Source of the DNA: WVWN01 sp964563535
GTDB lineage: Bacteria > RBG-13-66-14 > B26-G2 > WVWN01
Direction: 5' to 3'
Assembly: GCA_964563535.1 (NCBI GenBank)
Contig: CAZLXP010000024.1
Span: 1 to 30,168, forward strand
Length of the DNA stretch: 30,168 nt
Shown: one piece after another, positions 14,770 through 21,555 of the stretch
How positions within the stretch are numbered: position 1 is the first letter of the stretch
How the letters are laid out: every line of letters begins with the position of its first letter
Notes under the pieces: model-generated
Seen by the model: only the letters and a program-made list of their open reading frames with translations
What the model was told of the DNA's origin: nothing
Databases searched by the model: none
Position numbers and translations under genes: made by a program

Positions 14770-17505
14770 TCACTTGATGGCCTTCCATACGAGGTCGAGG
14801 AGGTTTTCGACCTTGAGGGCGTCGCCGTCGCCGCCGCCGATGGCTTCGGCGCCGGTGCGCAGCGTAAGCTCGCACGTCGGGCAAACAGTCACGACCGTAT
14901 CGGCGCCCGTCGCCGCGGCCTGCTCCGCCCGCGAGACCGCCAGCCGCCTCGAGAGGTCGGGCAACGAGGTTATGATGCCCCCGCCGCCGCCGCAGCACCG
15001 CGTCAAGTCTTTGGAGAGCGCCATCTCGACCAAGTCGACGCCGATGGCCTTGAGTATGTCGCGGGGCTCTTTCGTTATCTTGGCGCCGCGGGCGAGGTGG
15101 CACGGGTCGTGGTACGTGGCTTTGAGCTCGAGTTTGTTGACCGGGGTGTCGGCCAGCCGTTCGGCAATAAGCCGGAGGGCGTGCTTCACCGGCCGGCCGT
15201 ATTCCTCCGCCAGGAACATGGTGCAGGTGGGGCAGAAAGTTATAAGCTCGACGTCCGGTATCGTCTCGTTGAACTTCTTCTTCTGGGCCTCGAACTCGTC
15301 CCAATACCCCAGGATCTTGAGCGGGTTGCCGCAGCACGTCTCCTCTATTATTTTGGTCTTTACGCCGAGCCGGTCGAGGATGCGCGTGAACATCTTGACC
15401 ATGTTAGGCCGCTGGGCGTATTGGCAGCCGAGGTAGAGGAGCGCCTCGCCCTCTTGGGGTTTTACCGCCAGCTCCTCCTCGCCGTAAATGTTGCCCGTCG
15501 CGAGCACTTTGTTCACCAGGTCCTCGTGGGCCGGGAAGCGGAAGCCGGCCTTGACCAGGCTCGCCCGGGCCGCCTCCACGATGGGCGCCACCGCGATCTT
15601 CGTCTCGCAGCGCCGAGTGCAGTCCAGGCACATCGTGCAGGTGTAGAGTCTGTCTACGACGCCCTGGTCCGGCTGGAGGTCGTTTTGCAGCAGGGCGTAC
15701 GACGCCATCAAGTAGCCCTTCGCGCCCGCGCCGTCCCAACCGATGTCCGCGAGGGTGGGGCACACCGACTTGCAGTAGCCGCACTGGGTGCAGGCGTTGA
15801 GCTCCATCTCCCACTTCTCGAGCGCCTCCATCCCCGGCGCGTATTTCCGGGCGCCCATTTTGTAGCGGAGGAAGTGCGCGACGTTCGGCTTGGGCCAGTC
15901 GAACATCTTGCCCGGGTTGAGGATGTTATTGGGGTCGAGGGCGCGCTTTACCTTGCGCATCGCCGCGAGCGAGTCGGCGCGCTCCTTCTTGAAGTACGGG
16001 GCCTTGGTGATCGCGACGCCGTGCTCGCCGCTCACCGTCCCGCCCAGCGCCAGGACCGCGTCGAAGACTTCCGCGTTGGCCTTCTCGGCTTTCTCCCAGA
16101 TGTCGGGGTCGGTCGGGTTCATGATGAACTTGGTGTGGAGGTTGCCGTCGCCGGCGTGGCCGTAGGTCGGGATGTAGATGCCGGGGTACTTGGCCATGAT
16201 GTCGTGGAACGCCTTGACGGCCTTGGGCACTTGCGACGGCGGGACCGCCATGTCGTCCGCGAACATCACCGTCACCTTGTTTTCCTCGAAGCGCGAGAGC
16301 GACGGGATCATGGCCTTGCGGCCTTTTTGGATGTCGCCGATTCTCGCCGGGTCGTCGGTGTATTCGAGTTGTACCGCGCCGGCTTTTTGACAGACTTCGG
16401 CCACCACTTCGATCTCGTCCTTGACCGCGGCCGGGTGGCCGTCCACGGCGATGAGGAGGATGGCCTCCGCCTCGGGCAGGCCGAGCTTCGTCGCCTTGTT
16501 CACGGCCCGAATGCAGATGGAGTCCATGAGCTCGAGCGAGGCCGGGATGAGCGGCTTGGCGATGATGTCCGAGACGCATTGGCCCGCCTTCTCCAGGTCG
16601 TCGAATACCGCCATCGCCATCGCCGTCTTCTTGGGGAGCGGGACGACGCGGAGGTTGATCTCCGTGATGACGCCCAGCGTTCCCTCGGAGGCGACCATCA
16701 GGCGGTCGAGTTGGTAGCCCGAGGAGTTCTTGAGGGTCCGCGTGCCGGTGTGGATGATCTCGCCGGTGGGCAATACGACCTCGCAGCCCATAAGGTAGTC
16801 GCGGGTGGCGCCGTATTTGACGGCGTTTACGCCCGAGGCGTTGTTGATGACCATGCCGCCGATGGTGGCGGCGTCGCCCGAGCCCGGCGCCGGCGGGAAG
16901 AAGAATTTATACTTTTTGAGGTAATCGTTTAATTTTTGGTATACCACGCCCGGCTCGACGACGACGTAGAAGTCCTCGACGTGGACCTCTTTTATCTTGT
17001 TCATGGCTTGCATATCGAGGACGATACCGCCGTGGATGGGAACCGGCTGGCCGCAGACGGAGGTCCCCGCGGAGCGCGGCGTCACCGGTATCTTATACCT
17101 GTTGGCGAGCTTCAGGATCTCCGACACCTCGCGCGCCGACGTGGGCCGGACGACGACCTCGGGCTCGGCCAGGTGCATGCTGGCGTCGCCGGCGTAAGCG
17201 CGGAGCTCCACGGGCGAGGTAGTGTAGCCGAGTTTGCCGACGACGGCCTCGATCCTTTTAAGTATTTCGGGGCGGGCCGTTTTTTTGCGGGCCGGTTTGG
17301 CTCGAGCCGCCCGGGCTTTGGTTTTGGGAACCATTTTCGCGCGGCCTACGGCCTTTGTCCTTCTAGCCGGGGTTTTGCGGCCCGCGGCCCGTACCCTCGT
17401 TTTGGGTGCGGCTTTAACCTTAGCTTTTTTAGGCGGGGCCTTGCGGCGGGGCGCCTTGGCTTTTATCGGTGCTTTCCTACGGGCGGGTGCTTTTTTCTTG
17501 GCCAT
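14770..17505 (-). CDS. FAD-linked dehydrogenase/Fe-S/CCG fusion (D-lactate or glycolate type) with histone-like tail
   Basis: A 911-residue cytoplasmic fusion of GlcD- and GlcF/HdrD-like parts. Residues 1-78 are a Lys/Arg/Ala/Pro tail (34 Lys/Arg in the first 80). Residues 110-290 are the FAD-binding domain (PRSAGTSVCGQ, GSGDAATIGG). Residues 290-545 are the FAD-oxidase C domain (GHAGDGNLH at 449-457). Two [4Fe-4S] motifs follow (Cys 572/575/578/582 and 623/626/629/633), then two CCG domains (Cys694, CC724-725, CPTC758-761; Cys802, CC837-838, CPTC875-878). Likely reaction: oxidation of a 2-hydroxyacid such as D-lactate; larA upstream favours lactate. The CCG domains resemble those that act on disulfides in HdrB/HdrD. 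ATG 17505 follows GGAGG by 6 nt, so the basic tail is truly translated. Confidence 0.9.
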   Translation of the reverse strand: MAKKKAPARRKAPIKAKAPRRKAPPKKAKVKAAPKTRVRAAGRKTPARRTKAVGRAKMVPKTKARAARAKPARKKTARPEILKRIEAVVGKLGYTTSPVELRAYAGDASMHLAEPEVVVRPTSAREVSEILKLANRYKIPVTPRSAGTSVCGQPVPIHGGIVLDMQAMNKIKEVHVEDFYVVVEPGVVYQKLNDYLKKYKFFFPPAPGSGDAATIGGMVINNASGVNAVKYGATRDYLMGCEVVLPTGEIIHTGTRTLKNSSGYQLDRLMVASEGTLGVITEINLRVVPLPKKTAMAMAVFDDLEKAGQCVSDIIAKPLIPASLELMDSICIRAVNKATKLGLPEAEAILLIAVDGHPAAVKDEIEVVAEVCQKAGAVQLEYTDDPARIGDIQKGRKAMIPSLSRFEENKVTVMFADDMAVPPSQVPKAVKAFHDIMAKYPGIYIPTYGHAGDGNLHTKFIMNPTDPDIWEKAEKANAEVFDAVLALGGTVSGEHGVAITKAPYFKKERADSLAAMRKVKRALDPNNILNPGKMFDWPKPNVAHFLRYKMGARKYAPGMEALEKWEMELNACTQCGYCKSVCPTLADIGWDGAGAKGYLMASYALLQNDLQPDQGVVDRLYTCTMCLDCTRRCETKIAVAPIVEAARASLVKAGFRFPAHEDLVNKVLATGNIYGEEELAVKPQEGEALLYLGCQYAQRPNMVKMFTRILDRLGVKTKIIEETCCGNPLKILGYWDEFEAQKKKFNETIPDVELITFCPTCTMFLAEEYGRPVKHALRLIAERLADTPVNKLELKATYHDPCHLARGAKITKEPRDILKAIGVDLVEMALSKDLTRCCGGGGGIITSLPDLSRRLAVSRAEQAAATGADTVVTVCPTCELTLRTGAEAIGGGDGDALKVENLLDLVWKAIK

Positions 17506-17544
17506 TTTCTGCCTCCGAGCCGCGGCCGCCGTCGGGCGCGGCGT

Positions 17545-18786
17545 TTACGATTTTATCATCGGAATCGACATCGAACCGTTCATCAATACCAGCACGCGCG
17601 CGCCTTTGCCCTTCGCTTTCAGCGCGTCGTCGAACGCCCGCTGGAGTTTTTTATAAGGTTTAACGAACGCTTTTTTGAGCGTCTCGTCGTCGAGGTCCGT
17701 GACGCCCCACATCTCGCCCCGGACAGCTATTTCGGCCATCTTGCCGGCCTTGTGCCAGCCTAGCTTGTAGCCCTGCTCGAGTTTGGCCATCGTCTCCTGG
17801 GGCGTCGCGCAGCTCGCTAAAAGTTCCAGGAACGCCTCGTCGCCGGTGCCCATCCGGCACTTGGAGACCAGGATGAGTATGCCGCCGTCCCGCAGCGCCA
17901 GCTTGCTGTTGTCGAGCGCCTTCTGCGACTGGTAGAGGTCGATGTCCATGGGGTACGGCGCGACGCTGACCACCACGTCCGCTTCCCCGGAGACGGGCAC
18001 GCAGAAGACCTCGTTCGCCGCTTCGATGGCCGCGTAGAACGAGTCGTGGATGTGGCCCGCCGTCGCGGCGTAGAGGCGGTGCTCGCCGTCCAGGACCGTC
18101 ATGATGGAGAAGATCTCCTTGTCGGCAATCGTCTTCAGCGCGTCGATCATGTCCTCGTGGACCGGGTTGCCCTCCAGCGCGAGGGCCTTGGCCTCCGGCC
18201 GCAGCGCGTACTTGTGGTTTTGCTCGATGGTCGTGCGGGAGGCGATGCCGGGCAGGAAGGCCTTGCGGCCGCCGGTGTAGCCGCCGAAGTAGTGCGGCTC
18301 GACGGAGCCGATGATAACTATTTTGTGGGCCTCCACGCCGGCGCGGTTGACGTACATCTCGGTGCCGTTCTTGGAGGTGCCGATATGGACCATGTCCTCG
18401 TCGCGCTTGGCGTCGTGAATAATTATTTTGTCTTTGACGGCGTCGTAGAGGGCGCCGAAGATCTCGCGCAGCTCCTCCTCCGTCGGCGCGCGGTGGGCGC
18501 CGGTGGCGATGATGTAGGAGGCGTTGACGCCCTTCAAGTCGTCTTTGATGAGCTCCAGGACTCTCGCGGTGGGCGTGGGCCGCGTCGCGTCGTTGACGAT
18601 GAAGAGGACGTCGCGCGCGTCCGCCAGGAAGGCCGCGAACGTTTTCGAATTGATGGGGTGGGCCAGCGCCGCCGCCAGGACCTTCCCCTCGTCCTTGACC
18701 TCGACCTTGTTAGGATATACCACCTCGGCGTCGTCCGGCACCTCGAGCGGTACCGTCTCCTTGCCGTAAGGGACGTCGAGTTTCAT
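17545..18786 (-). CDS. larA: Nickel-dependent lactate racemase LarA
   Basis: Interconverts L- and D-lactate, or racemises a related 2-hydroxyacid, using a nickel-pincer nucleotide bound to a lysine. The 413-residue protein keeps the key residues at the spacing of Lactobacillus plantarum LarA (His108, His174, Lys184, His200): here His98 (GAHRAPT), His165 (EPHYFGGYTGGRK), Lys175 and His191. The genes for cofactor synthesis (larB, larC, larE) are not in the window. ATG 18786 is preceded by GGAGGTGG. It lies 31 nt after the lipoyl-protein gene and 39 nt before the FAD/CCG dehydrogenase, so both lactate isomers could be fed to that enzyme. Another substrate within the LarA superfamily remains possible. 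Confidence 0.9.
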   Translation of the reverse strand: MKLDVPYGKETVPLEVPDDAEVVYPNKVEVKDEGKVLAAALAHPINSKTFAAFLADARDVLFIVNDATRPTPTARVLELIKDDLKGVNASYIIATGAHRAPTEEELREIFGALYDAVKDKIIIHDAKRDEDMVHIGTSKNGTEMYVNRAGVEAHKIVIIGSVEPHYFGGYTGGRKAFLPGIASRTTIEQNHKYALRPEAKALALEGNPVHEDMIDALKTIADKEIFSIMTVLDGEHRLYAATAGHIHDSFYAAIEAANEVFCVPVSGEADVVVSVAPYPMDIDLYQSQKALDNSKLALRDGGILILVSKCRMGTGDEAFLELLASCATPQETMAKLEQGYKLGWHKAGKMAEIAVRGEMWGVTDLDDETLKKAFVKPYKKLQRAFDDALKAKGKGARVLVLMNGSMSIPMIKS

Positions 18787-18817
18787 AATGCCACCTCCGC
18801 CCGTTTGCGGGCCCTCT

Positions 18818-19249
18818 TTATTTGCCGCTTTCCTCGGCCTTTTTCATCTCGCCTTCCATCCACGTCGCGACGGCGTCGCCTTGCAGGAGGCCGCCCTTCT
18901 CGCTTTCCCAGTCGCTCGGTTCTAACACCATGACCCAGCCGGCGCCGTAGGGGTCCTTGTTGATGAGCTTGCTTTGGCCCTCGAGGTCCTCGTTGACCTC
19001 GGCGATCTTGCCCGAGGCGGGCGACACCAGCTTGCCGACCCACTTCGACGACTGGACCTTGCCGCACGTCTCGCCCTGCGCGACCTCGTCGCCCTCGAAG
19101 GGGAGGTCGACGTAGACGACGTCGCCCGCGGCCTTTTGGAAGAAGTCGTTCATGCCGACGCGCACGCGGCCGTCGTCCTCCAGCTTCGCCCAGGCGTGCT
19201 CGCGGTGATAATACAACTCGTCCGGAAGGTCGTAATCCTTGATTTTCAT
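18818..19249 (-). CDS. gcvH: GcvH-like lipoyl-carrier protein
   Basis: A 143-residue H-protein-fold lipoyl carrier. The lipoyl-lysine region reads GKVQSSKWVGKLVSPASG; by its distance to the SPxSG turn, the modified lysine is Lys69. The usual ESVKA sequence is replaced by QSSKW, so this is a divergent member. No glycine-cleavage P, T or L protein is in the window, while an lplA and Hdr-type complexes are. It may therefore be an electron or acyl carrier rather than part of glycine cleavage; sulfur-oxidising bacteria use a GcvH-like LbpA with sHdr. Its ATG overlaps the stop of the HEPN toxin gene (ATGA), a junction apparently created by insertion. A near-identical copy of its first 43 codons lies 798 nt upstream. 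Confidence 0.88.
   Translation of the reverse strand: MKIKDYDLPDELYYHREHAWAKLEDDGRVRVGMNDFFQKAAGDVVYVDLPFEGDEVAQGETCGKVQSSKWVGKLVSPASGKIAEVNEDLEGQSKLINKDPYGAGWVMVLEPSDWESEKGGLLQGDAVATWMEGEMKKAEESGK
19121..19249 (-). repeat. Direct repeat, copy 1 (5' end of intact gcvH)
   Basis: This 129-nt segment matches 19919-20047 without gaps at about 121 of 129 positions. Most differences lie in the part furthest from the start codon. The two copies bracket the HepT/MntA gene pair. It is not a terminal repeat of a known transposon: no transposase or inverted ends accompany it. Confidence 0.9.
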
Positions 19250-19626
19250 GGGGAGGACCTCTCGTTGTTGATTCCCTTAGTGAAATTTTCGTTTTCTATC
19301 GCGGAGACGATTTGCTTCTTCAGTCGGGGTAAGTCTTGTTTTACGATATCCCATATGCGCTCGAGTTTTACGCCGAAGTATCCGTGGGCGATAATATCTC
19401 TCATCCCGGCGATCTTCTTCCACGGTATTTCAGGATATTTACTTTTAAAGTCGTCGTCGATATTCTTCGCGGCCTCGCCGATTATCTCCAACCTTCTCAC
19501 CACGGCGTCCTGGACTAACCGGTTGGAGTAGAACCCTTCTTCCATAATCGCGTTAGTGTATTCTTCGATGGCCGATATACTATCTGCTATATCGCGCAAG
19601 TAAAGGCCGATGTTTCTTCTCTTCAC
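19246..19626 (-). CDS. hepT: HepT-like HEPN toxin (DUF86)
   Basis: HEPN-domain RNase toxin of the HepT/MntA type, 126 residues. The catalytic motif RX4HXY is intact: Arg76, His81 and Tyr83 in RDIIAHGYF. In characterised pairs the partner nucleotidyltransferase neutralises the toxin by adding AMP to that tyrosine. The start overlaps the mntA stop by 4 nt, typical of a coupled pair. The last residues (NNERSSP) are encoded up to the gcvH start codon, and the stop TGA is part of ATGA with it. The C-terminus may thus have been set by the insertion junction. Intact and probably functional. Confidence 0.9.
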   Translation of the reverse strand: MKRRNIGLYLRDIADSISAIEEYTNAIMEEGFYSNRLVQDAVVRRLEIIGEAAKNIDDDFKSKYPEIPWKKIAGMRDIIAHGYFGVKLERIWDIVKQDLPRLKKQIVSAIENENFTKGINNERSSP

Positions 19627-19904
19627 AGTATCGCTACTTCCTCGTTCAGGATTTCGTCTTTTATCATAATTTTAATCGCGGCGTATTCCCCCAAGTCGAC
19701 CTTTCGGCCGAGGGCTTCCTCGAGTTCTATTTTCAGGCCGGCGAAGTCAAGTAGGCTCATCCTTCGCTCTATTTCCACTAAGATGTCTATGTCGCTATCG
19801 GCCGTGGCCTCGCCCCTTACGACCGAGCCGAAGACGCCCGCCCTCACGACGCCGTATTTTTCCAATATCGGTAACGCTTTGCGTTTTATATCCTCAAGGT
19901 CCAT
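19623..19904 (-). CDS. mntA: MntA-like minimal nucleotidyltransferase antitoxin
   Basis: A 93-residue minimal nucleotidyltransferase, antitoxin to the adjacent HEPN protein. The GSX10DXD motif is exact: Gly26-Ser27 and Asp38, Asp40 (GSVVRGEATADSDIDILVE). In known systems it AMPylates the HEPN tyrosine. The start ATG 19904 follows AAGGA and lies 15 nt after the point where the gcvH duplicate ends; it overlaps the truncated gcvH frame. The antitoxin-first order and 4-nt overlap with hepT are standard. Codon choice is more A/T-rich than in the surrounding metabolic genes, consistent with acquisition by transfer. Confidence 0.9.
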   Translation of the reverse strand: MDLEDIKRKALPILEKYGVVRAGVFGSVVRGEATADSDIDILVEIERRMSLLDFAGLKIELEEALGRKVDLGEYAAIKIMIKDEILNEEVAIL

Positions 19905-20047
19905 ATTTTTCCTTCACCGTCCCCCGCGGCCTTCCGGAAGAGGGCGTTCATCCCCACGCGCACGCGGCCGTCGTCCTCCAGCTTCGCCCAGGCGTGCTCG
20001 CGGTGGTAATACAACTCGTCCGGAAGGTCGTAATCCTTGATTTTCAT
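19886..20047 (-). pseudogene. gcvH: Truncated gcvH duplicate (first 43 codons)
   Basis: Starting at ATG 20047, 43 codons match the start of gcvH (18818-19249), with 121 of 129 nt identical. The frame then runs into ten unrelated codons overlapping mntA and ends at TAA 19886-19888. The lipoyl-lysine region is absent, so no carrier could be made. A GGGAGAG ribosome-binding site is kept, so a short peptide may still be translated and could feed ribosomes to mntA. The region upstream (20048-20106) followed by a floxA 3' tail suggests this was the original gcvH start before the toxin-antitoxin insertion. Confidence 0.9.
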
Positions 20048-20106
20048 CTCGCTCTCCCGCGCTTGGCTTTTATATGAGACGAACTATTTATTGGGCGATT
20101 CCGGCG

Positions 20107-20226
20107 TTAATACTCCTGCGGCAGTTGGGACAGCTCGGCGAAAGAGCACAGCGGCTGGCCCACGGTGATGTTCCTTAGGCGATAAAAATTACGCCGTCCA
20201 AACCCGCTCGAGTCCAATATTATCAT
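20107..20226 (-). pseudogene. Chimeric remnant: vapC start joined to a floxA 3' tail
   Basis: A 39-codon frame begins at ATG 20226, overlapping the vapB stop as ATGA exactly where a vapC toxin gene should start. Its first residues, MIILDSSGFG, look like the first strand of a PIN-domain VapC. After about 15 residues it changes to CSFAELSQLPQEY, identical to the C-terminus of the protein at 20697-21554. At DNA level 20107-20154 matches 20697-20744 at 44 of 48 positions and shares the TAA stop. The PIN active-site acids beyond the first are lost, so no toxin is made. The PIN reading is short and less certain than the duplicated tail. Confidence 0.72.
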
Positions 20227-20423
20227 ATACGTTCTTCCTCTTCTCGGTATCCGCCGCCGTTCATACCTCTAAATATACCACGGAGCTCCTTCGCCGGCCG
20301 TAACGGGATTAATTTAATTTCCCCGCCGTCTATTACGACTTTGAAACGTTGGCCCGCCTTTAATTTATCCCTTAGGCCGTCGGGCACGACGATTTCGTAT
20401 TTATCGTTGACTTTTATTTCCAT
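20223..20423 (-). CDS. vapB: AbrB/VapB-type antitoxin
   Basis: A 66-residue SpoVT/AbrB-fold protein: an N-terminal swapped-hairpin sequence (MEIKVNDKYEIVVPDGLRD, GQRFKVVID) followed by a VapB-like charged tail (LRGIFRGMN, EEEERI). Such proteins bind their own promoter and neutralise a PIN-domain VapC. The start ATG 20423 has GGAGG 7 nt upstream. Its cognate toxin immediately downstream survives only as a few codons, so this is an orphan antitoxin that may act as a DNA-binding regulator or protect against other VapC toxins. Confidence 0.85.
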   Translation of the reverse strand: MEIKVNDKYEIVVPDGLRDKLKAGQRFKVVIDGGEIKLIPLRPAKELRGIFRGMNGGGYREEEERI

Positions 20424-20474
20424 GTCAGTTCCTCCGCGCGGGCGCCCTAATAAACGCCCGCCGACTTGGCCTTT

Positions 20475-20681
20475 TTATTCCGGAACGGCCCCGGCAAACG
20501 CTACCGGTATCGGCTCGCCGTGTTTCTTCAGGCTTTCGATATAAGCCGCGATCGCCTCCCGGATGTTCGCGAGCGCCTCTTCCAACGTGTCGCCCTGGGA
20601 ATGACACCCGGGCAGCGACGGGCAGCTGACGACGTAGCCGCCGTCTTCTAAGTCGGGTTCGATAATTACGCGAAACTTCAT
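20475..20681 (-). CDS. hicB: HicB-like antitoxin, no HicA partner
   Basis: A 68-residue HicB-family protein with the typical partial RNase-H-like fold sequence: FRVIIEPDLEDGGYVVSCP, SLPGCHSQGDTLEEALANI and REAIAAYIESL. It lacks a C-terminal DNA-binding domain. No HicA (a small basic double-stranded-RNA-binding-fold toxin) is found on either side, so it is an orphan. The start ATG 20681 lies 15 nt after the floxA-like stop, with only a weak ribosome-binding site. It belongs to the cassette that separates the floxA-like gene from the gcvH relic. Confidence 0.88.
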   Translation of the reverse strand: MKFRVIIEPDLEDGGYVVSCPSLPGCHSQGDTLEEALANIREAIAAYIESLKKHGEPIPVAFAGAVPE

Positions 20682-20696
20682 AACGCGCCCTGACGG

Positions 20697-21554
20697 TTAA
20701 TATTCCTGCGGCAGTTGGGACAGTTCGGCGAAAGAGAACACCGGGCCGTCGACGCACACGTACTTCGGTCCGACGTTGCAGCGGCCGCACATCCCCACGC
20801 CGCACTTCATCCGCATCTCGAGCGAGGTGTAGATCTGCTCCGGCTTCCAGCCCAGCTTAGCCATCACGGGCAGCGTGAATTTTATCATAACCGGGGGCCC
20901 GCATATAAGGGCTATTGCGTTATCCGGCGGTAGTTTCTCCTCCTCCACCACCGTCGGCACGAAGCCCTCGCGGCCGGTCCAGGTCGCGTCGCCCTTGTCG
21001 ACGGTGAGGTGGAGCGCGAGCTCGGGCGACTTCTCCCACTCGGCCAGTTCCGGTTTGTAGAGCAGCGCCCCGGGCGAGCGGGCGCCGTAGACCACCGTCA
21101 GCTCGCCGAAATCGGCCCGGTTGGCGAGGATATATTTAATAAGAGCCCGCTGCGTCGTGAAGGCGAAGCCGCCGCCGATGACGGCGACGTTGCGGCCGCG
21201 CAGCCGCTCCAAAGGCCACGTATTGCCCAACGGGCCGCGCAGGCCGACGATTGCCCCGGGTGCTAGGCGGTGCAGCGCCCGCGTCACCTTACCCCCGGTG
21301 TTGAAGACGGTGAACATGAGGTGGTCGCCTTCGGTGGGGCTGGAGGCCATACCGATGGGCGCTTCGCCGTAGCCGTAGAGCGAGAGCTCGGCGAACTGGC
21401 CGGGCAGGTAATCCCACCGCGGGCCGTCCACGAACTTCAGATAGAAACTCTTGAGGTCCGCCGCGTCGGTCTCGACGACGACCTTCTCGAGGGTCGCCGG
21501 CTGGGGTAAAAGCGGCTTCTCGACTAGCGCGGCGTTTATCATTTCCGGTTCCAT
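20697..21554 (-). CDS. floxA: FAD/NAD(P)-binding subunit, FloxA/HydG-like
   Basis: Ferredoxin-NADP-reductase-fold subunit (285 residues) expected to exchange electrons with NAD(H) or NADP(H) for a Flox/Hdr or sulfhydrogenase-type complex. FAD domain: PGQFAELSL at 51-59 and IGMASSP at 67-73. Nucleotide domain: GGGFAFTT at 127-134 and CGPP at 218-221. A [2Fe-2S] site follows: Cys251, Cys256, Cys259, Cys267. It starts 1 nt after the upstream iron-sulfur gene. Position with HydB-like, MvhD and HdrA genes matches the flox-hdr clusters described in sulfate reducers; HydG of a sulfhydrogenase or AsrB is the alternative, but no NiFe catalytic subunit is here. A partial copy of its 3' end lies at 20107-20154. 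Confidence 0.85.
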   Translation of the reverse strand: MEPEMINAALVEKPLLPQPATLEKVVVETDAADLKSFYLKFVDGPRWDYLPGQFAELSLYGYGEAPIGMASSPTEGDHLMFTVFNTGGKVTRALHRLAPGAIVGLRGPLGNTWPLERLRGRNVAVIGGGFAFTTQRALIKYILANRADFGELTVVYGARSPGALLYKPELAEWEKSPELALHLTVDKGDATWTGREGFVPTVVEEEKLPPDNAIALICGPPVMIKFTLPVMAKLGWKPEQIYTSLEMRMKCGVGMCGRCNVGPKYVCVDGPVFSFAELSQLPQEY

Positions 21555-21555
21555 A

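Noticed and set aside
13718..15337. A longer lplA start extending to 15337
   Set aside because: The extension runs out of frame through the dehydrogenase gene and reads as Arg/Pro-rich shadow; LplA similarity begins at ATG 14767.
18818..19249. Part of a complete glycine cleavage operon
   Set aside because: No gcvP, gcvT or lpd gene is within the window, and the lipoyl motif is atypical.
19121..20047. Integrase attachment sites (direct repeats as attL/attR)
   Set aside because: No integrase or recombinase gene lies in either cassette, and the repeat spans gene coding sequence with internal mismatches, so a site-specific element is not shown.
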